In this document: positions 1 through 7,643 of the stretch, piece after piece
How the letters are laid out: the number at the start of each line of letters is the position of its first letter
How positions within the stretch are numbered: the first letter of the stretch is position 1
Assembly: GCA_965365465.1 (NCBI GenBank)
Contig: CBDUBU010000095.1
Coordinates: 1-13,500 of the forward strand
Length of the DNA: 13,500 nucleotides
Source of the DNA: CBDUBU01 sp965365465
Lineage (GTDB): Bacteria; Bacteroidota; Rhodothermia; Rhodothermales; DASSAV01
Direction of reading: 5' to 3'
Translations under genes and position numbers: made by a program
Notes under the pieces: model-generated
Told to the model about the DNA's origin: nothing
The model's input: only the letters and a program-made list of their open reading frames with translations
The model's database searches: none

Positions 1-268
1 TGCCGTTGGCGATCAGAAAAAGGATCAGAAGCAGGTTGTGGAAGGTGGGCAGAACGTACCATAGCACCCCCACCACGACGTTGATGCCGCCCATGAGGTA
101 AAGAAACAGCCCTATGTAGTCGGCAGCCCCGGCAGGGTCGGAAATACGGCCCTGCGCATAGCCGGCCATCAGGCGGTACTGTCGCCTGACCTTCAGCAGA
201 TAGCCGAGCACGAGGACCAGCAGCCCGACCGCTGCCGCGATGAAACCGAAGGGGTCAAATGCGTCCAT
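1..268 (-). CDS. Small DUF3784-like integral membrane protein (3' end beyond window)
   Basis: The reading frame starts with ATG at 268 on the minus strand and stays open for 89 codons to the left edge, so its C-terminus is missing. The visible protein has three hydrophobic stretches: about residues 6-24, 51-73 and 78-88. Between the first two lies a short polar loop containing RLMAGYAQG. A helix followed by a basic turn and an 'AGY' motif, then a second helix, resembles the small DUF3784 family of unknown function; I recognise this by eye only. It follows the PhoD-like gene on the same strand after a 130-bp gap and could be the last gene of that transcript or have its own promoter. No clear ribosome binding site is visible. 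No function can be assigned. Confidence 0.7.
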   Translation of the reverse strand, partial: MDAFDPFGFIAAAVGLLVLVLGYLLKVRRQYRLMAGYAQGRISDPAGAADYIGLFLYLMGGINVVVGVLWYVLPTFHNLLLILFLIANG

Positions 269-398
269 TTTTTATCACGCAAATGGGAAGGTTGCTCCGG
301 GCGCCGCTGCCGGGGCCTCCGGGGATGCGGAAGCCGGGATGAGGTATGCCCGACTTCAACCTGCCAGACCCTCTCTAAACCGCTCATATCATGCAGCA

Positions 399-1976
399 TC
401 AGGAAGGGTCCGGAGCATAGCGCCGCGCCGTGTAGAGCACCTCGCCCTGCTCGTCGTAGAAGGTGAACACGATGGAGGGGCGATGGACGGTGGAGGTTGG
501 CTCCACCCGCACCTCCAGCATACCGCCCACCGGCACAGTCTGGATGTAGGGCTGGTCGATGCGCGCTTCGGGATCGGTGGAAGCCGGATCTCCCGGCGGG
601 CGACCCTTGCGCGCATTCTGTGAGATGAAGGCGCCGGAACTGAACTCCTCGATTCCGAGCGGATGCACGGAATGATACTGCCAGTGCCGGTCGCCGTTCA
701 TCGTGAAGAAGACAGGTGAAACCAGCCCGTTCTCCGCGAGCCAGTTCAGGAATTCGGTTCCCTCATGCCGGAAACCACCGGCGCTGGTATGGTTGTCGCG
801 TTTGTATGCATCGTCAGGCCCGACGAGCGGCGTTGGAGAGACCAATATCTTGAACGTGGCATTGCTTTCGAGCAGCGTGCGCTTCAGCCATGCTTTCTGT
901 TCAGCGCCCCAGAGCGACTTCTCTGGACCGTCCTCCATGTCGTTGGGACTGCGGTAGTCTCGCCCCTCGACCATCCAGAGTTGCAGATGCCTGTTTACGC
1001 GGATGGTTCGGTAGGTAGGTTCTTGCGCCGCAGGATCTGTGACAGGAACCTGCTCACGAAAGACGGCAACTCCTGCGTCATGCCGGGGAAGCCGATCCCC
1101 GGTAGTGTCGGCGTCGTTGTACCGGTAATCATGGTCGTCTTTCAGCCAGTATGCAGGAATTTCGCCGAGAACGGCGCGCGCCCGGGGCATGGAAAACTGG
1201 CGATGCCATTTCGCCCGCATCTCCTCCACCGTGCGGGCGTAGCGTTCCGGCGTCTCCGGAGGACTGTCGTAGTAGACGTTATCCCCGTTGCCGATCCAGA
1301 AGTCGGGGGCCAGACGGCGCAGCACTTCAAACGCCGGGTACCCCAGTTCCCTGTCTTGACCTGCCGCAGGTTCCACCCATTCGGAGGGATCTGACTGCGT
1401 ATCGAGGCGGCCGAGGCCGTAGAACTTTTCGTAGTTCATGCAGCTTATCATCACGAAGCGCACCGTCTCCGTCTCCTCACCGGAGCGCAATGTCCGGAAC
1501 GCGCCATGCTCCAGGACCATGGTGTTCGAGGTATCAGCGCCGGCTCGGGCGCGATAGTAGTAGCGGGCGCCCGGCTCCAACCCTTCCATTCGCACCTTGA
1601 GCATATAGTCGTTCTCGGCAGATGCCCTCAACCATTCCGAAGAGCGTATTCGCTGAAACGAAGCATCTTCGGCAACCTCCAGGCGACCCCACCCTGCAAA
1701 CCCCGGAATGTCCTGGTCGATCAGCGTATCACTTACGGCAAGACGAACTTGCAAGATAACAGAGGTCGGCGTCGCCTCGCCTGCCATATTGAGCGCATCG
1801 ATAACGAGGCCTCCCTGCTCGTCGGAAGGTCGCTGCAAACAGGAGGCGGCGGCGAACCCCACCAACAGCGCAACCCAGGGCAGGAAGGCACTTCCGGATC
1901 GCAGGGGCCGATCCCCGGTGGGTTCCAGAGGACCGGAGACGTTCGAGGCATTGTATAGGAATGGAAGCAACTTCAT
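399..1976 (-). CDS. PhoD-like metallophosphatase lipoprotein (alkaline phosphatase D family)
   Basis: PhoD enzymes are extracytoplasmic phosphodiesterases/phosphomonoesterases with an active site built around Fe/Ca. The protein is 525 aa from the ATG at 1976; an in-frame ATG at 2057 would add 27 polar residues, and neither start has a good SD. A hydrophobic segment ends in a lipobox (AAASC, Cys 46 from the 1976 start), so it is probably a lipoprotein. An N-terminal fibronectin-like PhoD domain (containing GLEPGARYYYRARAG) precedes the metallophosphatase core. The core shows MISCMNYE (family Cys metal ligand), GNGDNVYYD, WLKDDHDYRYND and MNGDRHWQYHSVHPLG, all metal-site motifs of the PhoD superfamily. 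It lies 120 bp (or 39 bp from the longer start) downstream of the glycoside hydrolase gene, likely in one transcript. The true substrate (phosphate monoester, diester or phospholipid) cannot be told from sequence. Family assignment is firm; the start is not. Confidence 0.88.
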   Translation of the reverse strand: MKLLPFLYNASNVSGPLEPTGDRPLRSGSAFLPWVALLVGFAAASCLQRPSDEQGGLVIDALNMAGEATPTSVILQVRLAVSDTLIDQDIPGFAGWGRLEVAEDASFQRIRSSEWLRASAENDYMLKVRMEGLEPGARYYYRARAGADTSNTMVLEHGAFRTLRSGEETETVRFVMISCMNYEKFYGLGRLDTQSDPSEWVEPAAGQDRELGYPAFEVLRRLAPDFWIGNGDNVYYDSPPETPERYARTVEEMRAKWHRQFSMPRARAVLGEIPAYWLKDDHDYRYNDADTTGDRLPRHDAGVAVFREQVPVTDPAAQEPTYRTIRVNRHLQLWMVEGRDYRSPNDMEDGPEKSLWGAEQKAWLKRTLLESNATFKILVSPTPLVGPDDAYKRDNHTSAGGFRHEGTEFLNWLAENGLVSPVFFTMNGDRHWQYHSVHPLGIEEFSSGAFISQNARKGRPPGDPASTDPEARIDQPYIQTVPVGGMLEVRVEPTSTVHRPSIVFTFYDEQGEVLYTARRYAPDPS

Positions 1977-2096
1977 TTTCAGCAAGCCTGTACGGGGCGC
2001 CCGGCGCTTTTCAGGTTTCGATTCATGGTGTTGAGAAGGCAGTTCCCTGTTGCGCATTGCCGGGCAGGAGAAACGGCACGGCGTTGCTGCGGCGCC

Positions 2097-3506
2097 TCAC
2101 TCGGCAATCGGAATAAGGCTCCGGTCTGCGATCAGGACCGGAGCGTCATAGACGGGAACGTCCTCAAACCGGTAGGACGAACCGGTGCGGCGCCAGCGGT
2201 TTTCCGGGACTTCGTAGACGATGCCTTCGCGCAGATCCACGTAGACCGGGTCCGAGAACTTGCCATCCGCAAACTCGAAATCGACCGGAACGCGCACATA
2301 GGAGTCGGAGGGAATCTCCCCGTCGAACCAGAGGGTCACCACTTGCTGGCCCGTCTCCGTATGCTCGTAGCCAAACAGGGATATGGGCTGCGCGGCCAGG
2401 CTGTCGATGGTGTACGAATAGTCCGGAATCCGCTCAAGCGTGTTGTCGAAGACTGAGGCAAGGTTCTGCAGGGCGTAGTATGCCGGTTTCGCCTTCAACA
2501 CCTGCTTGTCCTCATTGACGTAGAGCAATCCTTTGCGGTTCATCTCATCCGGGTATTTCATATCCACCAGTGAAAAGTAGGAGGATGGAATATCGCGCCC
2601 GAGATCGCCCAGCAGCCGGCGCAGCGCCCATTTTGCCTGGGACAACGCTGTCCAGTTGTAGTTGCTGAGCGCCTTCGTCCGCCTCCATTCGGAGGGCGCG
2701 CCGTTCTCTCCCTGCCGGATGCGGAGGCGGGGGTCGTAGGAATCAACGATGCGCCGCAGTTCTTCAACCTGCCTGTAACTCGCATCGGGATTGCGGGAGT
2801 ACGGGTGGTACGTGATTTCGTCGATCAGGCCGAGTTCACCGCGCTGCTTCGCAACGGCCAGCACGGAATCGGCATACTCCGGGTCCACACCGGCTGCGGC
2901 GATGGCTAGAATCCTGGCCTCCGGCTGGACGGAGCGAATCACCTTTGCGGTGCGGAGCAGCAGATCGGCGTAGACGCCTGCCGGATTCTTTCCGTGGTTG
3001 GGTTCGTTCCAGACCTCCCACTCATCGACATATTCGTCGTACCGTTCGACCATGGTCCGCACCCAGCGATCCCAACCTTCGAGCGCTTCCGGGGTAGCGG
3101 GTATTTTTGCGCCGAGGAGCGTACCGCCTCCCTCGGCATAGATCGCATTGCCGTAACTGACATTGATCCAGGGTTCGACCCCCTGCCGGTGCATATCGTG
3201 GATGATCTCATCGAGCCACGCCCATTCGTACTGCCCTGGTTTCTGTTCCGTCTTCGCCCAGCCTGCCTGAACGCGCGCTTTCTTGATGCCCAGCGGCCCG
3301 AGGTAATCCTTCCAGTGGCTGTAGATCGTGTAGTCGCGGTCCATCGTCTCTGCGCCCACCGACCAGTTCGATGCTTCGATCTCTGAGGCTGCGCGCGGCG
3401 CCACCTTTCCGATCACGGGCAGCCCCACCGAGGTATGCTGCCCTGACGCAGGAAGGGCGATCATGGTCAGGAAGAACGCGCCTATGGACGCAAGGAAATG
3501 TTTCAT
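2097..3506 (-). CDS. Secreted clan-A glycoside hydrolase (GH39/GH5-like TIM barrel)
   Basis: This is a 469-aa retaining glycosidase-like protein, probably periplasmic or secreted. The N-terminus (MKHFLASIGAFFLTMIALPASGQ) is a typical Sec signal peptide with likely cleavage after ASG. The frame also begins two codons earlier with a GTG (3512), but the ATG at 3506 gives the natural signal peptide. Clan GH-A hallmarks, numbered from 3506: WEVWNEPNHG near 164-173, where Glu 168 is the expected acid/base; TYHPYSR near 232; and RQGENGAPSEW near 264-274, where Glu 267 is the expected nucleophile at a strand end. After the barrel, about residues 345-469 look like a beta-sandwich typical of GH39-type enzymes. 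It sits 40 bp downstream of the DUF6624-like gene and upstream of the phosphatase. The sugar specificity is unknown, and GH5, GH30 and GH39 cannot be separated by eye. Confidence 0.85.
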   Translation of the reverse strand: MKHFLASIGAFFLTMIALPASGQHTSVGLPVIGKVAPRAASEIEASNWSVGAETMDRDYTIYSHWKDYLGPLGIKKARVQAGWAKTEQKPGQYEWAWLDEIIHDMHRQGVEPWINVSYGNAIYAEGGGTLLGAKIPATPEALEGWDRWVRTMVERYDEYVDEWEVWNEPNHGKNPAGVYADLLLRTAKVIRSVQPEARILAIAAAGVDPEYADSVLAVAKQRGELGLIDEITYHPYSRNPDASYRQVEELRRIVDSYDPRLRIRQGENGAPSEWRRTKALSNYNWTALSQAKWALRRLLGDLGRDIPSSYFSLVDMKYPDEMNRKGLLYVNEDKQVLKAKPAYYALQNLASVFDNTLERIPDYSYTIDSLAAQPISLFGYEHTETGQQVVTLWFDGEIPSDSYVRVPVDFEFADGKFSDPVYVDLREGIVYEVPENRWRRTGSSYRFEDVPVYDAPVLIADRSLIPIAE

Positions 3507-3546
3507 ATTCACTGCTGTAGTTCAAAACTGCCGTGCAGGGGGTTAT

Positions 3547-4143
3547 TCATCTTTGCTGCCGTTCGAGTTGTGCGTTCATGCTGTCTGCCTGGGCGCGGGC
3601 TTCTTGCAGGGTGGGCACGCCGAGCCGCCTGCGCTCCGCGTCGGTTACGCGCGTCGTGTCTACCTCGTAGAGCTTCCAGGCTTCACCCGATTGCCGGGTG
3701 TACTGGGAGCCGTCCCATTGCGGCTTGCCCTGCTCCATCAGGTAACGGTCCCACGCAGCCGCCGTCAGCCATTTTGCATGAGGATGCGTGCTGTCGAGGG
3801 CAACAGCCTGCCGGGCCAGCGCGTGCGCCCTCCGGTAGGCGGTGGTGTCGTCTCCATGCTGGAAGATCATCGCCGCGCGGTAATAATCCTCTGCCGTATG
3901 GAGTTCCCCGGCTTCGATGATAGCCTCCACCTGGACGCGCCGCAGGCTATCCTCCCGAATCATGCGACTGACGGCCTCGATGTCGTTCAGATCGACGAAC
4001 CCATTCTCCCGAACCGCCTGGTCTCTCTCAAACAGTTGTTTCAATTCCGCGTTGTCGGGTGTCGGAGCAGGATCGTCCGTTTGTTGCCTGCCGCAGGCCG
4101 CAATCAGCACGACAGGCAGCAGCAGAAAAAATCGGAAAGACAT
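3547..4143 (-). CDS. DUF6624-like lipoprotein
   Basis: The 198-aa protein begins with a clear lipoprotein signal (MSFRFFLLLPVVLIAAC, lipobox IAAC, Cys 17). A low-complexity linker rich in D, P and T follows, and the rest is mostly helical. The segment IFQHGDDTTAYRRA (94-106) and the block WDRYLMEQGKPQWDGSQY (131-148), followed by TRVTDAERRRLGVPTLQEA, match the pattern of the DUF6624 family: a Gln-His motif, 'DR.l...GkpQ.yGtQ', then 'RR..lG.p.l.e'. The function of DUF6624 is unknown. It is the first gene of the minus-strand set and is followed after 40 bp by the glycoside hydrolase gene, so it probably leads the operon. No SD is evident upstream of the ATG. I rate the family call as likely, and the lipoprotein call as strong. 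Confidence 0.8.
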   Translation of the reverse strand: MSFRFFLLLPVVLIAACGRQQTDDPAPTPDNAELKQLFERDQAVRENGFVDLNDIEAVSRMIREDSLRRVQVEAIIEAGELHTAEDYYRAAMIFQHGDDTTAYRRAHALARQAVALDSTHPHAKWLTAAAWDRYLMEQGKPQWDGSQYTRQSGEAWKLYEVDTTRVTDAERRRLGVPTLQEARAQADSMNAQLERQQR

Positions 4144-4356
4144 GATAAATGGCTTTAGAGGTTGTTCTAGACTTGAGGAAAAATAACACGAAAATGTGCA
4201 TCCTGTGTAATATTCTATGCTTCCAGCTTGGAAGAGGCTCCTTTCTCTTGCTTTTCAAAACAGCCGGGCCAATCTTGCAATGTATGCATTTTGCCTCTGA
4301 CGGGCCGTTAGCTTGCTGTTTTTCCACCGGTATGCCGCTGCTCTCCCGGGAAGCCC
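4144..4356. promoter_or_regulatory. Divergent intergenic region between lipoprotein operon and nrfHA
   Basis: These 213 bp separate two oppositely transcribed gene sets and must hold both promoters. The region is visibly more AT-rich than its flanks. On the plus strand TAATAT (4208-4213) is a reasonable -10 element for nrfHA, but there is no matching -35 hexamer 17 bp upstream and no convincing Bacteroidota TAnnTTTG element. A 15-bp dyad at 4220-4234 lies just downstream of it. I see no match to an FNR box (TTGAT-N4-ATCAA). The regulatory role rests on gene arrangement; the exact elements are uncertain. Confidence 0.45.
4220..4234. repeat. 15-bp perfect dyad (6-bp arms, 3-bp centre), possible operator
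   Basis: The sequence CTTCCA-GCT-TGGAAG is a perfect inverted repeat. It begins about 7 bp after the candidate -10 TAATAT, near where transcription toward nrfH would start. That position would suit a repressor operator, or a small hairpin at the 5' end of the mRNA. The dyad is seen directly; its role is inferred. Confidence 0.35.
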
Positions 4357-4839
4357 ATGAGACTGCCTGATCTGAACGTTACGCTTTTCGTCATGGTGCT
4401 CGGCCTTGCCATTGGCGTGGGCGTGTTTACCTTTGTCTATGCAAAGGGCTATTCGTACCTGACCAACGACCCGGCAGCCTGCGCCAATTGCCACATCATG
4501 GACAACCACTTCGACGCATGGCTGAAGTCGAGCCACCATGCCGTGGCGGTTTGCAACGACTGTCATACGCCATCGGGCTTTGTCCCGAAGTATCTCGTAA
4601 AGGCTTCCAATGGGTTCTGGCATTCGTTCGCCTTTACCACCGGCGACTTCCCGGACCCGATCCGCATCAAGGAAGGAAACCGACAGGTTACCGAGCACGC
4701 CTGCATGAAATGCCACCAGAGCATTACGGCCTCGATCACAGCCGGCCCACACGTGACGGGCGCGGGAGAACGCGCCGCACCCGAGGAGGCTCCCTCCTGT
4801 ATCCGCTGCCATGACACGGTGGGCCATTGGGTTCGCTAG
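4357..4839 (+). CDS. nrfH: Cytochrome c nitrite reductase small subunit NrfH (tetraheme quinol dehydrogenase)
   Basis: NrfH is a NapC/NirT-family membrane tetraheme cytochrome that takes electrons from menaquinol and passes them to NrfA on the periplasmic side. The 160-aa protein has one N-terminal membrane helix (about residues 8-29) and exactly four CXXCH motifs: CANCH 42-46, CNDCH 66-70, CMKCH 116-120 and CIRCH 148-152. The first is followed by Ile-Met (CHIM), giving the CXXCHXM signature by which NrfH heme 1 is bound by methionine. The length is normal for the family. nrfA follows after 39 bp on the same strand, the classical nrfHA order. The ATG at 4357 places the helix at the usual distance from the N-terminus. 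A GGGAAG ends only 3 nt before the ATG, too close to be an ideal SD. Confidence 0.95.
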   Translation: MRLPDLNVTLFVMVLGLAIGVGVFTFVYAKGYSYLTNDPAACANCHIMDNHFDAWLKSSHHAVAVCNDCHTPSGFVPKYLVKASNGFWHSFAFTTGDFPDPIRIKEGNRQVTEHACMKCHQSITASITAGPHVTGAGERAAPEEAPSCIRCHDTVGHWVR

Positions 4840-4878
4840 CAGCGCCTTTCTGTTCATCCATCTTTTCCCGTTTTTCGT

Positions 4879-6342
4879 ATGGCGACACACGAAGCGAAAA
4901 ATCCCGAAACGCCCCCCGGCGGGTGGCAGCGCTACCGCTGGCCCATCCTCATTGGCATTGTGGCCCTGGCTACCGTCGGCTTGCTCGCCCTGCTGACCAA
5001 CATCTTCGAGCGCCAGGCTGAGGCGCTCAATCCCTTCTACCGGGTCGTCGAACTCACCGACACGACGACCAACCCTGCCACATGGGGCATGAACTTCCCT
5101 ATACAGTATGACCTGTACAAGAAAACGGTAGACATGACGCGCACCCGCTACGGCGGCAGCGAAGCCCTCCCGAAGCAGCCTACCGAGATCGACCCGCGCG
5201 AGACAGTCTCAACCTCCCGACTCGTGGAGGACCCCCGGCTCCGCGAGTTCTGGGCCGGGTATGCCTTTGCCGAGGACTTCCGTGAGGAGCGCGGCCATGC
5301 CTATATGCTTGTCGACCAGCAATTCACCGACCGGCAGCGTGTGGCGCAACAGCCCGGAACGTGCCTGCACTGCCACGCTTCGGTCTACGTGCCGTACCTG
5401 GAGGCAGGAGACGGCGACCTGATGGCAGGCTTTGAGCGCCTGAACCAGATGACTTATCAGGAGGCTGTCAAGCATGTCGAGCATCCTGTTTCCTGCATTG
5501 ACTGTCACAGCCCGCAGACGATGGAACTGCGCGTGACCCGGCCTGGCTTTATCGAGGGGATCCGCGCCCTCAAGGCATCGCAGGGCATCGAGAACTATGA
5601 TGTCAATGAGGAGGCTAGCCGGCTTGAACTGCGCACCTATGTCTGCGCCCAGTGTCATGTCGAATATTATTTCAAGGGAAAGGAAAAGCGCCTGACGTAC
5701 CCGTGGGACAAAGGCTTGAAGGCGGACAGCATTCTGGCCTACTATGAAGAAATCGGCTTCAAGGACTGGCAGCACCGCATCAGCGGCGCTCCGGTGCTCA
5801 AAGCGCAGCATCCCGAGTTCGAGCTGTACAGCCAGGGCATTCATGCCCAGAACGGCGTCACCTGCGCCGACTGCCATATGCCTTACATGCGCGTCGGCGC
5901 GATGAAAGTGAGCGACCACTGGGTGCGCAGCCCGCTGCTGAACGTTAACAATGCCTGCCAGACGTGTCATAAAGCGTCGGAGGAGGACCTGCTCCAACGT
6001 GCGCACACGATCCAGTCCCGCACCTATGAAATGCGCAACATTGCCATCGATGCCGTGCTCCAGTTGACGAAGGCCATCGGCGTTGCCGCGCAAGCCGACA
6101 GCGCAGACGCCCGCCTGACCCTGGCGCGGGGCTACCAGCGCAAGGCGCAGTTCCTGACGGACTTCATCGAGGCCGAAAACTCGATGGGCTTCCACGCGGA
6201 TCAGGAGGCTGTGCGGGTCCTCGGCAAGGCGATCAACTACGCTCGCCTGGGACAGGTAGCGATTTCCGACGCAGCGCTCCTGCCAGCGGAGCCTGCACTC
6301 AGGCCGCCCCCGCCGCAGACGGTCACACCCTCTGTTGATTAG
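4879..6342 (+). CDS. nrfA: Ammonia-forming cytochrome c nitrite reductase NrfA, CXXCH active-site variant
   Basis: NrfA reduces nitrite to ammonium with six electrons in the periplasm, the second step of dissimilatory nitrate reduction to ammonium. The 487-aa protein has an N-terminal hydrophobic segment (about 21-41), either a signal or a membrane anchor. It has five heme motifs: CLHCH 162-166, CIDCH 206-210, CAQCH 256-260, CADCH 329-333 and CQTCH 360-364. Active-site residues are present: Arg 138 in ERGHAY, Tyr 263 in CHVEYY, and His 311 in LKAQHPEF. The calcium ligands Glu 262, Lys 308 and Gln 310 are also retained, so this is a Ca-type NrfA. The oddity is heme 1, which in most NrfA proteins is CXXCK with lysine as proximal ligand; here it is CLHCH. 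Such CXXCH forms are known (for example in Campylobacter jejuni). The C-terminus is a proline-rich tail. It pairs with nrfH 39 bp upstream. Only the ligand type is unusual; the enzyme call is firm. Confidence 0.95.
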   Translation: MATHEAKNPETPPGGWQRYRWPILIGIVALATVGLLALLTNIFERQAEALNPFYRVVELTDTTTNPATWGMNFPIQYDLYKKTVDMTRTRYGGSEALPKQPTEIDPRETVSTSRLVEDPRLREFWAGYAFAEDFREERGHAYMLVDQQFTDRQRVAQQPGTCLHCHASVYVPYLEAGDGDLMAGFERLNQMTYQEAVKHVEHPVSCIDCHSPQTMELRVTRPGFIEGIRALKASQGIENYDVNEEASRLELRTYVCAQCHVEYYFKGKEKRLTYPWDKGLKADSILAYYEEIGFKDWQHRISGAPVLKAQHPEFELYSQGIHAQNGVTCADCHMPYMRVGAMKVSDHWVRSPLLNVNNACQTCHKASEEDLLQRAHTIQSRTYEMRNIAIDAVLQLTKAIGVAAQADSADARLTLARGYQRKAQFLTDFIEAENSMGFHADQEAVRVLGKAINYARLGQVAISDAALLPAEPALRPPPPQTVTPSVD

Positions 6343-6401
6343 CTTCCTGCCGGACACGGGCAACCTGCACTCCCCACACCTTCCCTACCTCAGGCAGCGG
6401 A

Positions 6402-7517
6402 ATGATACAGGTTATGAGAAAGCCGTGTTTGCTGGCGGCCTTGCTCATCGTTGCCGGGTGTTCGGCAACCGAGCCGGAAGAACCTTCCGAGCCTGTCTGG
6501 CCTGACGCGGCGCCTGGATGGACGCGCCTGGGGCCTATTCAGGCCGACGGTTCTTCGGTGTTCGATGGTCAAACGCCTCTGAGCGATCCCTGGGTAGTGG
6601 CAGACGCCGGGCGGTACAAGATGTGGTTTACGCTGGTCACCGAGCCGTACACACCCCGGCAGCAGATCGGCGTCGCCTATACGGAAAGCGCGGATGGAGT
6701 GCGCTGGCAGACTCCGACTTCCCTCGTTTTGGCCCCAACGCCGGATGGGTGGGATGCCCGGAATGTCGAGACCCCGTCGGTGGTGAAAACACCGGAGGGA
6801 AAGTGGCATCTCTATTACACCGCGACGCTGCCGGATGCAGGAAATCACTTCGCCATTGGACTTGCTACTTCTGACGACGGCCTGACCTGGCGCAAGCACG
6901 GTCAGGCGCCAGTATTCACGCCTGAACAGGGTTGGGAACTGCCGGCAGGAGCGGGAGAGGATAGCGCCGGCGGCGTCCTCGAACCATGCGTCCTGTATGA
7001 TTCAACTGGGAAGGTTTTTCGTATGTGGTACGCAGGGCTGGGACAGCGAGACGAGGTCTTTGCCTACCGAACCGGATATGCGGAGTCGGCGGATGGGGTG
7101 CGCTGGAACCGAAGGGCTGAACCGGTCATGGAGCCGGGGGCGCCGGGCGCCTGGGATGACGCTATCGTGAGTCATCAGCATGTAATGATCGATCCGCAAG
7201 GCGTCTTTCACCTTTTCTACTTCGGAAGTTCGGCGAAGGGCGAACAATCGTGCCGGCAACGCGGGGGGTGCGCCCTTACACCGGGAGCCATCGGCCACGC
7301 CGCCAGCGTAAATGGAATCCACTGGCAGCGCGATTCACAGAATCCGATTCTTGCTCCCAAAGGTGGAACCTGGGAAGCGTGGAGCATCGGGGGGCCATCT
7401 GCCTTGTGGGAAAACGGCCGGATCCGGCTATGGTACTTCGGCTCCGGAAGCCACGATCGCTTTGAGGCCCGCATTGGAGGCGCCGCCGGAAGCGCCCTCG
7501 CGCAGATGCCTGAGTAG
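6402..7517 (+). CDS. Five-bladed beta-propeller lipoprotein (GH43/GH32/GH130-like fold)
   Basis: This is a 371-aa exported protein; an in-frame ATG at 6414 would give MRKPCLLAALLIVAGC, and both starts lead into the same lipobox (VAGC). The mature part has four clear repeats of the type 'iGyAeSaDGvrWqr...p.l.p...gWd'. From the 6414 start these lie near residues 85-113, 147-174, 220-248 and 292-320, with a fifth start near 353 (ARIGGAAGS). Each is preceded by a 'wyyt/MWYAG/lwYFG' strand. This spacing is that of five-bladed propellers of glycoside hydrolase families 32, 43, 62, 68 and 130. Catalytic acids cannot be fixed by eye, so it may be a sugar-active enzyme or a non-catalytic relative. It lies 59 bp after nrfA on the same strand, with no obvious link to nitrite reduction. 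No strong SD is present. Confidence 0.78.
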   Translation: MIQVMRKPCLLAALLIVAGCSATEPEEPSEPVWPDAAPGWTRLGPIQADGSSVFDGQTPLSDPWVVADAGRYKMWFTLVTEPYTPRQQIGVAYTESADGVRWQTPTSLVLAPTPDGWDARNVETPSVVKTPEGKWHLYYTATLPDAGNHFAIGLATSDDGLTWRKHGQAPVFTPEQGWELPAGAGEDSAGGVLEPCVLYDSTGKVFRMWYAGLGQRDEVFAYRTGYAESADGVRWNRRAEPVMEPGAPGAWDDAIVSHQHVMIDPQGVFHLFYFGSSAKGEQSCRQRGGCALTPGAIGHAASVNGIHWQRDSQNPILAPKGGTWEAWSIGGPSALWENGRIRLWYFGSGSHDRFEARIGGAAGSALAQMPE

Positions 7518-7631
7518 AAGGCTCCCGACCAGACCATCAACGGCAGCCCTTGATTCCATAGCGAGTGCTTCAGCCCCTGCAACCAACGCTTCTTCGTCTC
7601 GTATAGAGAACTGCTTTGTTTGTCCACAACC

Positions 7632-7636
7632 GGAGA
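7632..7636 (+). promoter_or_regulatory. Shine-Dalgarno site setting the start at 7644
   Basis: GGAGA lies 7 nt before the ATG at 7644. The same frame also opens at a TTG at 7620, upstream of this site, so the SD favours 7644. It is one of the few convincing SD sites in the window. Confidence 0.6.
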
Positions 7637-7643
7637 CCACCCG

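Noticed and set aside
4208..4213. TAATAT as a firm sigma-70 promoter for nrfHA
   Set aside because: There is no matching -35 element at 16-18 bp and no Bacteroidota-type -7/-33 pair; kept only as a possibility within the intergenic region.
4255..4890. 211-codon minus-strand frame opposite nrfH
   Set aside because: It runs across the four CXXCH motifs of nrfH on the plus strand and has no recognisable pattern of its own.
5209..6363. 384-codon minus-strand frame opposite nrfA
   Set aside because: The plus-strand frame has five heme motifs and the NrfA active-site residues; the antisense frame shows no family pattern.
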